From the NCBI GenBank assembly GCA_027013285.1, contig JALUXR010000073.1, positions 1 to 7,978 on the forward strand: 7,978 bases of DNA, given 5' to 3'. Position 1 is the first letter of the stretch; every line of letters begins with the position of its first letter. The notes beneath the pieces are model-generated. The model was not told where the DNA came from and did no database searches. It was given only the letters and a program-made list of their open reading frames with translations. The stretch is from Candidatus Altimarinota bacterium. GTDB lineage: Bacteria; Patescibacteriota; Gracilibacteria; Absconditabacterales; Absconditicoccaceae. A program made the position numbers and the translations under genes. Shown piece after piece: positions 7,860-7,978 of this stretch.

Positions 7860-7978
7860 TACAATGTAATTTCATCTTCCCAAGTTCCGTGCAAATTACA
7901 TCTTGCTTGGATTTTATAAGTTCATTTTTTTAATTCGAACAAATCAACTTCTATTTTAGGTTCCTGTCCTGCCTCCAA
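7859..7978 (-). CDS. Superoxide reductase (desulfoferrodoxin/neelaredoxin family), C-terminal end
   Basis: Only the last 39 codons are in the window. The fragment begins LEAGQEPKIEV and contains ARCNLHGTWEDEITL just before the stop. The CNLHG element is the C-terminal active-site signature of superoxide reductases: the Cys (residue 27 of the fragment) and His (residue 30) are ligands of the non-haem iron that reduces superoxide to peroxide without producing oxygen. The LEAG and AR-C-N-x-H-G-W spacing also matches the family end. One TGA falls between Lys and Thr and is read as Gly. The enzyme is typical of anaerobes and microaerophiles. The upstream part, including the four remaining His ligands and any rubredoxin-like N-terminal domain, is outside the window, so the SOR class cannot be told. 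The membrane protein gene begins 89 nt downstream. Confidence 0.85.

Noticed and set aside
1..7978. tRNA, rRNA, CRISPR or transposon features.
   Set aside because: No cloverleaf-like GC-richer segment, spaced direct repeats, transposase-like protein or terminal inverted repeats with target duplications were seen; coding sequence accounts for nearly all the window.

Overview
The window reads as AT-rich bacterial chromosome from a lineage that translates UGA as glycine (genetic code 25), that is Absconditabacteria (SR1) or Gracilibacteria of the Candidate Phyla Radiation (Patescibacteria). Under the standard code almost every gene looks shattered by in-frame TGA. Read with TGA = Gly, long intact proteins appear, and the TGA codons fall on invariant glycines, for example LGKKG, PGKVFR and RGFAFGIG in PheS, and VTGAVN, ALPG and MRGVES in PheT. 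TGG is used separately for Trp, which argues against the Mycoplasma code. SR1 and Gracilibacteria cannot be told apart from this window.

All seven genes lie on the minus strand, so transcription runs from high to low coordinates. In that order they are: the C-terminal end of a superoxide reductase (7978-7859); a 368-residue polytopic membrane protein with a DUF5684-like region followed by a type IV pilin/pseudopilin-like domain (7769-6663); a clear intrinsic terminator (6650-6625); a 653-residue protein I do not recognise (6562-4601); pheT (4486-2036); pheS (1972-956); a DUF134/UPF0251 helix-turn-helix protein (946-674); and the first 215 residues of a LytR-CpsA-Psr (LCP) cell-wall polymer ligase (646 to the left edge).

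pheT, pheS, the DUF134 gene and the LCP gene are separated by 63, 9 and 27 nt and probably form one operon. It joins both subunits of phenylalanyl-tRNA synthetase to a small putative regulator and an envelope enzyme. pheT lies upstream of pheS, the reverse of the usual order. The unknown gene is 114 nt upstream of pheT, across an interval that holds a perfect 11-bp inverted repeat.

No tRNA, rRNA, CRISPR array or insertion sequence was seen. The items most worth a second look are the membrane-DUF5684/pilin fusion, the 653-residue orphan, the consistent UGA = Gly decoding, the ATA triplet tract ahead of the membrane gene, and the apparent absence of Shine-Dalgarno sequences.
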